DNA of 64,000 nt, from assembly GCA_010909725.1 (NCBI GenBank), contig JAACMV010000016.1, positions 721,501-785,500 of the forward strand, written 5' to 3'. This document shows, piece after piece, positions 55,625 through 64,000 of this stretch. Origin of the DNA: Picochlorum sp. 'celeri' (taxonomy: Eukaryota > Chlorophyta > Trebouxiophyceae). The translations under genes were made by a program, and so were the position numbers. Under the pieces are notes generated by a model. That model saw only the letters and a program-made list of their open reading frames with translations, was not told where the DNA came from and searched no databases. Every line of letters begins with the position of its first letter. The stretch's first letter is position 1.

Positions 55625-56088
55625 ATTATCGAGAGAGAGCATTATCGTCAGTTTATATCAAACGAAACAGTACCTGTTATCGCATCCATGTATTTGTGCA
55701 GATTTTCATCTTTGTATTCGCGGCGAGTAGTTTGAAATTTTTTACCTTGGAAGATATATATGCGTGTTCATACGTTTCATGTATACATCCAATGCATGAG
55801 TCTCCTAGTGTTTATGTCAGGAGACGGGATTTACATCAATTCATATGTAATCAACGAATTCTTGAGTTTGAGTCCACATTGAGAGATGATTCCACACTGG
55901 CTGTGTCTGGATGCCATGGCATACGTGGCATGAGATAGTATCCAAGTCTCCCCTCCCTTCCATATTATTAAACAATTATTATAACACTATTGTTCAACCA
56001 TAACACATATAGGAACCCTGTGGACCAATCGACGAGTGTGATAAACAAAAAGACAAGAGAAGAAGAGAAAATCAATCAATCAAAGAGC
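55625..56088. other. Intergenic, no gene seen
   Basis: This 464-bp AT-rich spacer holds the RRM gene 3'UTR and ProA promoter. A frame of about 100 codons runs out of the RRM gene but resembles nothing. Confidence 0.45.
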
Positions 56089-57472
56089 ATGTCTTCTCAG
56101 CAGGAACTTGTACGTGCTTTCTACTCCTAGTTTTACTCATATGGATATAGAGAATATAAAAAGTGGCATGCATTCACGTTTGAACCCATGTGTGTTGCAG
56201 TCCCCACGGGAGATGGCTGTCAAGGCCAGGGCAGCTGCGAGACATTTGCAGGCTCTGTCGACGGAAGATAGGGTCAAAATCTTAAATTCTATCGCAGATG
56301 AGATTGAGGCGAATGAAGCAGCCATCATGGAGGAGAACAAGGCTGATGTCGAAGCAGCAACTGGGACAATATCTGACTCTTTGTTGCAGCGTTTGATCCT
56401 CAAGCCAGCGAAAATTGCTCAGTTGGCCGATGGAATTCGAGCTATTGCTCGTCAAGAGGAGCCCATTGGTAAATTGTTGAGTAGAACCGAGTTGGCTGAT
56501 GGTCTTGTGTTGGACAAGGTGACCTCTCCTATTGGTGTGCTTTTGATCATTTTCGAGGCTCGACCAGATGCTCTGCCGCAGATTGCTGCCCTTGCAATTC
56601 GAAGTGGTAATGGTCTTCTTTTGAAGGGTGGGAAAGAGGCTGTTCGATCGAATGCGATTCTGCACTCGATCATTGTAGGCTGTGTAGAAAAGGCTGCTCC
56701 ATCTGTTGGTAGAGGGTTGATTGGCCTGGTGACATCTCGCGATGAGATTGATGCGCTTCTTGCACTCAACGATACTATTGATCTCGTGATTCCAAGGGGT
56801 TCGAATCAGCTTGTGTCGTACATTCAAAGTAATACAAAGATTCCAGTGTTGGGTCATGCTGATGGAATTTGCCACATTTATGTGGACCCATCAGCAGATG
56901 ATGCCATGGTGAAGAGCATCTGCGTCGACTCAAAGATCGACTATCCAGCAGCGTGCAATGCCGTGGAAAAGATCCTAGTGCACGAGAATTTGAAAGGTGA
57001 GCGCTTGGATGCCTTGTTGGCAGCGTTGAAAGAGGCAGGTGTGACTGTCCATGGTGGAGATAGGTCCGTGTCAGAGCTGGGCCTTTCACCGGCACCAAGT
57101 GTCAGACACGAGTATTCATCTCTGGATGTGACTGTGGAGCTTGTGTCATCGATGACTGAAGCAATTGATCACATCCATGCCAATGGAAGTGGACACACAG
57201 AGAGTATCATTACTCAAGATGGAGCCCTTGCAGAAGAGTTTTTGAGGCGTGTGGATTCGGCGTGTGTTCTCCATAATGCAAGCACACGATTCTCCGATGG
57301 CTACAGATTTGGTCTCGGAGCAGAGGTAGGAATCAGTACATCCAGAATCCATGCCAGAGGCCCTGTGGGTGTGGAAGGACTGATGACCACGAGATTCCTC
57401 TTGAGAGGCCATGGTCAGGTCGTGAAAAAGGACACTGGAGTCACGTACACCCATAAAGCTCTTCCATTCTAA
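56089..57472 (+). CDS. PROA: Gamma-glutamyl phosphate reductase (ProA)
   Basis: Reduces glutamyl-5-phosphate to glutamate semialdehyde in proline synthesis. A tiny exon 1 (56089..56109, MSSQQEL) ends at a GTACGT donor. Exon 2 (56201..57472) follows TTGCAG and continues [17 protein letters not shown]; intron 91 nt, phase 0; total 430 residues. Motifs: [39 protein letters not shown], the catalytic Cys in [13 protein letters not shown] (about 259) and [13 protein letters not shown]. It is a stand-alone ProA, as in bacteria and some algae, not the fused P5CS of land plants and animals. Confidence 0.93.
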
Positions 57473-57512
57473 TATAAATGATGCATATGCATGTGAATAA
57501 ATAAGGGCAGAG

Positions 57513-58223
57513 TCATCTCTGCTCATGTAACCTTGTTGTCCCATCCTCTTCATATTCCAACACCATGGAAACATCTGCTGCCTCTGCCAAGGATGCGTTT
57601 TTAATTCTCATCCGTTGTGTTGTGTGATGAGAACGCTTTGGTGTCCCTATAGTGACGATATGAAGGCCCAGGTATCCAGCATAGGCAAGGGGGCCGGCAA
57701 AATCCCCATCATTTGATATGCACACACAGGTCTTCTTCTTGCCTAGTATCATGCTCTCCCTCGCAAATCGGACCACCTCATCCCGAAGAATAAGATCTAC
57801 AGCATTCTTCCGTCGCTTCGTCACGATCCAATCAACGGCCTTGGCATCAAACCTCTCATACACGCGAGCCACAACCCCATCTCTGTCCATGGACAAGGTC
57901 CTCATCGTTCTTTCATTCGCTGCAAGCACAACCTTGCAATCAGAATCAACCTCAAGTTTACACAGAGTCTGTAGAAGAGCATTCTCATTCGGAGGCATGA
58001 TATTATCAACATCCCAGACCACCAAGGTACTGCATGATACCCTTGTGCCCACCTGGCCATGGACTCCCACAGATCTCATGACCACGTGTCCATGCGGCAC
58101 TCTGCCAATAGAAATTCCATGTAATTCCCTGTAACGATGGGTTCTCTGCGTCGTCTGCAAGTACATTCCCACTCTAGAATTGGTTTGGGACGTTGTAGAC
58201 CACAAGACATTTGCAGGACGCAT
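57513..58223 (-). CDS. NYN-domain (PIN-like) ribonuclease candidate
   Basis: Up to 236 residues. The NYN/LabA-type fold is indicated by the Asp strand STLVVWDVDNIMPP, KNAVDLILRDEVVRFA, and CVCISNDGDFAGPLAYAGYLG followed by HIVTIG; these Asp residues form the metal site of NYN RNases. The N-terminal part is basic and could be a targeting sequence. The farthest ATG (58223) makes the 5' end overlap the divergent SnoaL gene by 87 bp. Internal ATGs at 58166 and 58079 exist; the last avoids overlap and starts just before the domain. The target RNA is unknown. Confidence 0.7.
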   Translation of the reverse strand: MRPANVLWSTTSQTNSRVGMYLQTTQRTHRYRELHGISIGRVPHGHVVMRSVGVHGQVGTRVSCSTLVVWDVDNIMPPNENALLQTLCKLEVDSDCKVVLAANERTMRTLSMDRDGVVARVYERFDAKAVDWIVTKRRKNAVDLILRDEVVRFARESMILGKKKTCVCISNDGDFAGPLAYAGYLGLHIVTIGTPKRSHHTTQRMRIKNASLAEAADVSMVLEYEEDGTTRLHEQR

Positions 58224-59459
58224 GTCGCCCCTAGAGCGATTGCCAAGGACGTGCTCACCAGCTACTATGACAATTATAATGAGAAAAGAATAGACAAGGT
58301 GCTGGAGTTATTTGATGATGACGTAGAATACCAGGATTTAATTTATCAAGATGCTTTCAAAGGGAAACAAGAGCTTGAAGCTTATTTCAAAAAGATTGGC
58401 GAATTGGTGCCCAAAGATATACGGTTTGTTGTAGATGATATCACAGAAGGGGATGAGAACAAATGCGGGGTTTTGTGGCATGTGGAAATTGAGTCGGAGA
58501 AGGAGGGGATGGTGGAGCTTCCATTCAGTAGAGGGGTGTCGTTTTACAGATTGAACGATCAGGGGCGGATTATTTTTGCACGCGATATTGTGGAGTCTCC
58601 GTTCAAGCCAGGAGAATCTTCATTAGGGGGAATTACAGCTGTAGCTCCATTAATACGCAAGCTGGGGAGACGAGCAAACCCGTCAAATATATCTACCCCG
58701 GATGGGAAGAATTTGTTGCAGGCAGGTTTGATGCTTGCCTTTGCGACAGGGTATATTGGCGTCGTCCTCTTATCCGATCTTCCTCCGGGATCTCCAGCGT
58801 ATATGACTGACCCCAAGGATTTGGAGAGAATTCTCCACGAGTCGTATAATTTCTTCTATGTCAACATGTTCATGGGTGACTGGTTTGGGCTCAACATTGT
58901 CCCGAATGTCGCCGAGCACCCAGTCGATGAGGGTCTTTTTAATTTCATTAATGCATGGTCTCTCACGTTTTTGCCCTTGTGGATTGATGATCCCAAAGGC
59001 AAGTCGTTACCATTTTGGGGGAAACGATTCCCTCTATGGGTGGGGACCATGTTTTTGACAAATGTCTTTCTGCCATTTTATATGGTTCTTCGTCTCATCC
59101 CAGATCTATATCTCGAAGAAAACGACACGAAGAATGAACAAGAGGTGCCAGATGCGCTCCAAGATGGACAAGGTGGCCGTATGGCCATTGGCATACTTTC
59201 CACCACTGTGGCCCTTGTCTCCATGGCATGGATTGCTGTTGGGAGACCAGAATATTCAGCAGCAGACAGACTTGACTTCTTCATGACGTCTTTCAGTTCA
59301 AACAGAGTCTTCTGGGCATTTTGTCTGGACGCAGTCTTGTATTCTGTATGGCAATTCTGGATTCTTTCTGATCTCAAGGCGCCCATCTACCAACGAGTGA
59401 CTCCACTCTTTGGAATGGCAGCGTGGTTGCTTGGAACACAAAATAAAAGTACAAAATGA
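58137..59459 (+). CDS. SnoaL-fold plus membrane-domain protein, plastid-type
   Basis: A 440-residue single-exon protein. After a basic 35-residue N-terminus, residues about 38-150 are a SnoaL/NTF2-like alpha+beta cone (VLTSYYDNYNEKRIDKVLEL, VEYQDLIYQDAFKGKQELEAYF, GVSFYRLNDQGRIIFARDI). Residues 190-435 hold about five hydrophobic helices with FFYVNMFMGDWFGLN, LWVGTMFLTNVFLPFYM and WAFCLDAVLYSVWQFW. Green-plant plastid proteins with this NTF2-like plus membrane layout exist but lack a defined enzyme function. Complete. Confidence 0.7.
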   Translation: MGSLRRLQVHSHSRIGLGRCRPQDICRTHVAPRAIAKDVLTSYYDNYNEKRIDKVLELFDDDVEYQDLIYQDAFKGKQELEAYFKKIGELVPKDIRFVVDDITEGDENKCGVLWHVEIESEKEGMVELPFSRGVSFYRLNDQGRIIFARDIVESPFKPGESSLGGITAVAPLIRKLGRRANPSNISTPDGKNLLQAGLMLAFATGYIGVVLLSDLPPGSPAYMTDPKDLERILHESYNFFYVNMFMGDWFGLNIVPNVAEHPVDEGLFNFINAWSLTFLPLWIDDPKGKSLPFWGKRFPLWVGTMFLTNVFLPFYMVLRLIPDLYLEENDTKNEQEVPDALQDGQGGRMAIGILSTTVALVSMAWIAVGRPEYSAADRLDFFMTSFSSNRVFWAFCLDAVLYSVWQFWILSDLKAPIYQRVTPLFGMAAWLLGTQNKSTK

Positions 59460-59495
59460 TTACTGTAATGGCATATATGGAGTGATTGATGGCCA

Positions 59496-60521
59496 ATGTG
59501 GTCTGAACTATCCTCATTTGGACGGGCATACTGGAACCATGGGATTTACTGCATTGTCACGGCAGCCTTCTTTTTCAGCATCTCATCGTCTCTGTTGAGA
59601 CCCATAGGGCCTGATGTGACGGTATTTGAGATTGTTGCGGTCCGTTCGACCCTGTCCATGGTTCTGTCTGTGGTGACTGCGAGGTTGAGTCATGATGACA
59701 GTCCCTTGTTTGGATCCCTTGGGCATATGCATCTCTTGTTTTTGAGAGGTGCATCAGGAGCCATGGCGATGACGTGTTTCTACGTATCTGTACAAAATCT
59801 CCTCTTAAGTGAGGCGGTGGCGTTGTTGTTTTTGAATCCTGCACTGGTGGCAGTGCTTGCTTTTTTCTTCCTTGGAGAGACAATAACAGTGTATGGAGTC
59901 TTGGGGTGTGTTAGTAGTCTTATCGGTATGGTTTTAGTTGTCAAGCCGCCGATTATTCAAGGAGATTCTGGTGAATGGACAGATAGCAGGCAGTTGGGTG
60001 TGCTGATGGGAATATTGGCAGCATTTTTGGCAGCTGTTGCTTACACAAGTATTCGCAAAATAGGGACACGTGAAAAGTCGCTGACGATCGCCGTGTGGTT
60101 CCATAGTACGGCATTAGCATCTTCAATAATAGCGCTGTTGTTCGGTGTATTTGGGGTGACATTCAGCATGCCCACAGCGACGGATTGGGTGTGTATGGTG
60201 GTCATTGCCATGTGCTCTTTTTTGGCCCAGCTGATGATCTCGCGGGGCCTGCAATTAGAAAAAGCAGCGCTAGGGTCTGCGGTAAATTACTTGCAAGTTC
60301 TCTTTGCCGCTGCATTAGGGTATATATTGTATGGAGAGCCTGTCTCGCTTTTGAGTTTTGTCGGCGCGATCCTCATTTTTGTTGGAGTCTTGGCATTGAG
60401 TGTCAAAAAGTCACAGCCACAAGAGGAGGAGGATGGTGCAACAGAGGAAGAGAAACAGGCAATACTTGCTCTCGATCAGGAAGATGAACAACATGTCATA
60501 GAACTACAGACTCACAAATAA
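59496..60521 (+). CDS. EamA/DMT-family transporter
   Basis: A 341-residue drug/metabolite transporter with ten predicted helices in two EamA repeats. Repeat 1 ends ALLFLNPALVAVLAFFFLGE; repeat 2 ends AVNYLQVLFAAALGYILYGEP, both with the conserved Pro/Glu end pattern. The C-tail is acidic (about 40 residues). Start ATG 59496 lies 36 bp after the SnoaL-fold gene stop. It resembles the SLC35G/RhaT-like branch; the substrate is unknown. Single exon. Confidence 0.85.
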   Translation: MWSELSSFGRAYWNHGIYCIVTAAFFFSISSSLLRPIGPDVTVFEIVAVRSTLSMVLSVVTARLSHDDSPLFGSLGHMHLLFLRGASGAMAMTCFYVSVQNLLLSEAVALLFLNPALVAVLAFFFLGETITVYGVLGCVSSLIGMVLVVKPPIIQGDSGEWTDSRQLGVLMGILAAFLAAVAYTSIRKIGTREKSLTIAVWFHSTALASSIIALLFGVFGVTFSMPTATDWVCMVVIAMCSFLAQLMISRGLQLEKAALGSAVNYLQVLFAAALGYILYGEPVSLLSFVGAILIFVGVLALSVKKSQPQEEEDGATEEEKQAILALDQEDEQHVIELQTHK

Positions 60522-60559
60522 ATACACGAGATACTCTTTGTTTTACATCACCATTATTA

Positions 60560-62210
60560 TTATGTAGAAATGGCAGGGACATCCTTGAGGTCTCGAATGA
60601 TATCATTGAACTTTTGAATATGTTTGATGAGGAAATCTCCCTTGATCGACACGCCCTTGGCCTCTTGTCCTACGACGAATTCCTGCCCTTCTCTATGTTC
60701 AATGGTGAAATCTATGTCTCCACATGGCTGTGGTTCACCAGACAGTGTGTCTCCAGAGACCCACGTGAGTACAGACGATGTCGCCCTAAGAAGATCCAAC
60801 TGCTTTCTGACCTCTGCTTCGTCCATCTCTGCAATAGATGCAAGCTTTGAAATTGTAATACTGCTATAGAGTTTCAACACTTGCTTTAATGCCGGCAAAT
60901 GCTTTCTCTCTTCCACTGTCGCCATGAACACTGCGAGCTGTGCCTTCATGGCTGCATTGTTGCTATTGCAGGCTGCATCGGACCACTCTGGTGGATCAGG
61001 TGACACAAACTTTGGACAAGAGTAATTAAAAAGCTCTTCGAATGTAGAGAACGATCCAGTCTGCATGGATCTAATTTTGTCGCCATACTTTTCTCTCAAG
61101 GAGCTTGCTGCTGCTTCATCAAGCTTCTTCTGAACAGCAGCACACAATGATGACGTAATTGCGAGAGCAGCATACATTTGCTCATTCTTCTTCAGCAATT
61201 GACCATGTCCAATGCCACGTGCATGATGACTCTTCACCTTGTTCACATACATGACTCCAAAGTTGAAACAGTCAGCCGCATCGAGGTATCTGTGCATCAT
61301 AAGCAGTGCAAACCCACTGTAATAGGCCATCGTGATTGCTGCCATTGCGATTTTTGTCGCAAAGAGTCCTTTACGGACGTGAGGGTTGAGAGGGGCGAGA
61401 GCCTTGATCCCAGCAGTGTGATCTCCCAACACACAATGCACCCGCAACAACCCAATCAAGGAAAAGTACCCCAACATCCTCAACACATTTGACGATGTCG
61501 TGCTATACCCTTCAGTCTTGTACAGAGCCTCAGGACCTTCTGGCGTGGATAATTCCTCTCTGATACGAGAATGAGACACAAGCTGGTCTAATGTCTGAAT
61601 CACCAGCTTGGAATCCCACATTCCCTGATCAGCATTCTTCAACGCCTGAATCTCCTCCATAGTTTTCCCCAACAATTTACCTCTATATTGCAGATACGAT
61701 TGGAACTGATACACATACTCATCAATCATATCCCAAAGCCATCCATTGGGAAGAAGCATGTTCAAATTGGATGTCAGAATGATTGAAAAGAGTTCACAAT
61801 AATTCTCCCACGACTCCCTCCTCTGCTCGAGAGTTGGAGTTCCAGAAGCATAGATATGACGAAAGTACAATTCTTTGTACAAGACAAGATACACATGATC
61901 ATTATCCACAAGGTATGCAATGGACTCTGCACGAGGCCAAGCACTCCCTTTGAAAAACCTCTCTGACAAGGTAGGGAACGTATGGCTGTACATTGTATAA
62001 ATCTCCCTGATGTTTCTCTCCCTGAATATACCATAACAACCACACGTCAGATTCAATACCATGGCAGCACAAGAAGAAACAGACAGCTCTGTCCTTTTCA
62101 CAGACAAGTTCTCCGCCTCAGCACTGTATATCGGCCATCAGAACGCACCTAATGTGATGATAAAAGTAAATAACAAAATCCTGAACCATTTTAGGGACAG
62201 CCACGGGCAT
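60560..62210 (-). CDS. EIF3L: Translation initiation factor 3 subunit L
   Basis: PCI-domain subunit of eIF3, which organises the 43S pre-initiation complex. Exon 2 (62021..60560) carries ERNIREIYTMYSHTFPTLSERFFK, VDNDHVYLVLYKELYFRHIYA, NGWLWDMIDEYVYQFQSY and a C-terminal PCI region (KQVLKLYSSITISKLASI). A short exon 1 (62210..62149) encodes MPVAVPKMVQDFVIYFYHHI and joins at phase 2 (AG+G, Arg; intron 127 nt, GTGCGT..TTCAG), restoring the family's VxxFVIYFxRHIRxRN segment. The ATG near 62059 is inside the intron. Total about 507 residues; an additional upstream exon is possible, because homologues have a longer N-terminus. Confidence 0.88.
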
Positions 62211-62457
62211 TCGTGGTCGTTCAGCCTGCAGCAGTCATTTTGACACGTGAGACTTGGCTCCCATATTCTCCATCCATAGCCCAAGGAAGGCATACACAAA
62301 TATCATAATCGAAAAACCAACCTCTTTGAGAACCCCAGTGCCACTCATCGCTGTTGCAATTGGAGTCAAACAAAAATAGCGGAATTGCTCTTTATAAATC
62401 TATCTGTTACCCTTGATGGTATATTATACGTAATATTATTGAATCAAGTATATTCAA

Positions 62458-64000
62458 TTAAAATGATATGCCGAGTACCTCGCCTTGGTTATCGGTTGTG
62501 TTGAAATCTTCCCAATTTCCTGCAATTGGGGCAGACACAAGACGCTCTGGGATATCAAACGAGTCAATCACCACCTGCCAATGGTGGGACACGCGTTTAC
62601 AGAGGCTTCTGACAATGTCTGGGATGCACTGTGCCACATCATTCGGAATGATATTGTTGTACATGAACCATGCCAGATCATCTTCCATCCTTTTCATGGC
62701 ATAGAGGCACACAATGTCTGTCAGGACTGGTTTCAGGTTTTCTGGAGATGACGCCAGGACATTGATGCATGCATCCAATACCTGTCGTTCTCCAAATGCT
62801 TGTGTGCATCCCTGGACGGCATCGCTTTCCTGGTACATCCATGCATCAAAGACATCTGGCTGGCTTAGGCCAATTCCTGCCACAATGTCTGATATGTATG
62901 CCAGTTTCTTCGCCTCTCTCGTCATAAACAAAGACTGTAATGTGCGAATATCGCTCATGCTATCCCGCGTGACCATTGGTGGCTTGACGTGTCGCGAGTG
63001 CTGAGAGGAAGCAATCAATTCCTTGGCAGCCTTTTGGAACAACACCCTATTGTCCCCTTCGGCCGTGATGCCAGCGTGAGAAAACCCGATCAACGATCCA
63101 AACCTATTGCATGACAGATATCCTTGACCCCCACACCGCTCTCGACACGTGCTCGCAGTTCTCTCTAGATTCCATGCACACATTGGCTTGATGGTGCAAC
63201 AGAGAATCACCACCTCCCTTGCTTCCTGCTGTGATATCTTTTGAGACGGGTCAAAACCACTCGCTGCTGCCCATCGCTCTTTCACATAATTCAGACCTAT
63301 ATTCAACGCCACCGTGTCTGCCAACAGAGGCATCAAGGCTCTCTGCTGCAATTGATAGTTCAGTATGGGTGTATCTGATGCCCCTGTTGGACCAACACAC
63401 AATCGAGACGATGCATATCGAAGCGCGACAGTCAGAGACATTTTTGCTCCAGATATCATCATGGACGCAATACATAATCGCCCCGATAACAACTGGTCTG
63501 CCACTCGCAGAAACCTGTCCCTTGGCTTGGCAATCTTGGATGTAAACACACCATTCTCTGATACACTCGAATGCGCGTCCAATAAAGCTTCTCGAGGCAC
63601 TCGAACATGATCAAATGCCAACTTTGCATTATCCACACCGTTACACCCCATCTTGTGCCCCATATCCTGTATACTCACCCCAGGCATGGGAAGCATGGTG
63701 GAATGATCACGAATCCTCACCAAAAACCCATGAATACCATGATTCTCCGCCCCAATCAACAACTGCGCAAACACAACTGCCCAATGCGCATGCGTCGCCC
63801 CATTCGTAATCCAATACTTTTGCGCCAATGGTGTCGTTGAATGAATCACAAACTCTCTGCTCCCCTCATCATACCTCGCTGTCGTCGCCATACACACCGC
63901 ATTATTCCCATACCCCAACTCTGTCAATCCAAAACAACCCACATCCTCCAGACTATCAATCCCCTCCAGCAAGAAATGATGCCGTCCAGTCCCAAGCTTC
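62458..64000 (-). CDS. Acyl-CoA oxidase, 5' end beyond window
   Basis: Peroxisomal FAD enzyme that starts fatty-acid beta-oxidation, producing H2O2. About 514 C-terminal residues are present: [19 protein letters not shown] at the window edge, [82 protein letters not shown] (FAD/catalytic Glu region) and a C-terminal ACOX domain. The frame is open to position 64000, so the N-terminus lies outside. The C-terminus ends GISF, with no PTS1 tripeptide, so import may rely on an N-terminal PTS2, as in some plant ACX. Confidence 0.92.
   Translation of the reverse strand, partial: KLGTGRHHFLLEGIDSLEDVGCFGLTELGYGNNAVCMATTARYDEGSREFVIHSTTPLAQKYWITNGATHAHWAVVFAQLLIGAENHGIHGFLVRIRDHSTMLPMPGVSIQDMGHKMGCNGVDNAKLAFDHVRVPREALLDAHSSVSENGVFTSKIAKPRDRFLRVADQLLSGRLCIASMMISGAKMSLTVALRYASSRLCVGPTGASDTPILNYQLQQRALMPLLADTVALNIGLNYVKERWAAASGFDPSQKISQQEAREVVILCCTIKPMCAWNLERTASTCRERCGGQGYLSCNRFGSLIGFSHAGITAEGDNRVLFQKAAKELIASSQHSRHVKPPMVTRDSMSDIRTLQSLFMTREAKKLAYISDIVAGIGLSQPDVFDAWMYQESDAVQGCTQAFGERQVLDACINVLASSPENLKPVLTDIVCLYAMKRMEDDLAWFMYNNIIPNDVAQCIPDIVRSLCKRVSHHWQVVIDSFDIPERLVSAPIAGNWEDFNTTDNQGEVLGISF

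Noticed and set aside
55621..55938. A 105-codon frame downstream of the RRM gene
   Set aside because: It is the AT-rich 3'UTR; no ATG-proximal signal or homology.

Overview
This window is nuclear DNA of a photosynthetic eukaryote, most likely a small green alga with a compact genome (a picoplanktonic trebouxiophyte such as Picochlorum, or a prasinophyte; this is inference, since no rRNA is present). The evidence is spliceosomal introns, plastid proteins (2-Cys peroxiredoxin, MenA phytyltransferase, an OEP24-like pore, RsmD, a PHT4-like carrier), plant-type CGI-58 and GCS1, eukaryotic ribosomal and proteasome subunits, and organellar targeting peptides. Genes sit on both strands, often 30-300 bp apart. 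Most introns are 59-75 nt, a few 90-360 nt. Donors are mostly GTACGT, GTATGT or close variants and acceptors are TGTAG or TGCAG. Several first exons are so short that open-reading-frame calling alone misses them; I rebuilt exon joins by phase and family match.

Layout. 0-9 kb: first exon of a ceramide synthase, a plastid 2-Cys peroxiredoxin, and a complete 2316-residue PIEZO mechanosensitive channel. 9-20.3 kb: plastid PHT4-like carrier, SET/LSMT-like protein, MPP10 (ribosome biogenesis), RPS15A, SKA-like kinetochore protein, MenA (phylloquinone), mitochondrial ATP synthase subunit d, and molybdopterin synthase small subunit. 20.7-24 kb: AT-hook protein and a divergent protein kinase. 24-28.45 kb: a 4.5 kb AT-richer stretch with no convincing gene but with diverged repeats and a hairpin. 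28.4-40 kb: RsmD, coiled-coil protein, secreted proline-rich protein, proteasome beta1, OEP24-like, RPL9, GT31 glycosyltransferase, CGI-58, and a PP1-docking protein. 40-64 kb: TMEM62-like phosphoesterase, nicotinate/organic-cation-type MFS carrier, TPR membrane protein, dTMP kinase, adenylosuccinate lyase, ER glucosidase I, a SAP plus catalytically dead RNase Z-like protein, RRM protein, ProA, NYN nuclease, SnoaL-fold membrane protein, EamA transporter, eIF3l, and an acyl-CoA oxidase cut by the window edge.

The genes are mostly unrelated housekeeping functions with no operon logic. The most interesting items are the SAP/dead RNase Z-like protein, the gene-empty repeat-bearing 4.5 kb block, clusters of perfect palindromes or hairpins in two intergenic regions, the overlapping head-to-head NYN/SnoaL pair, and introns placed at targeting-peptide or propeptide boundaries (exactly at the Gly/Thr processing site in proteasome beta1).
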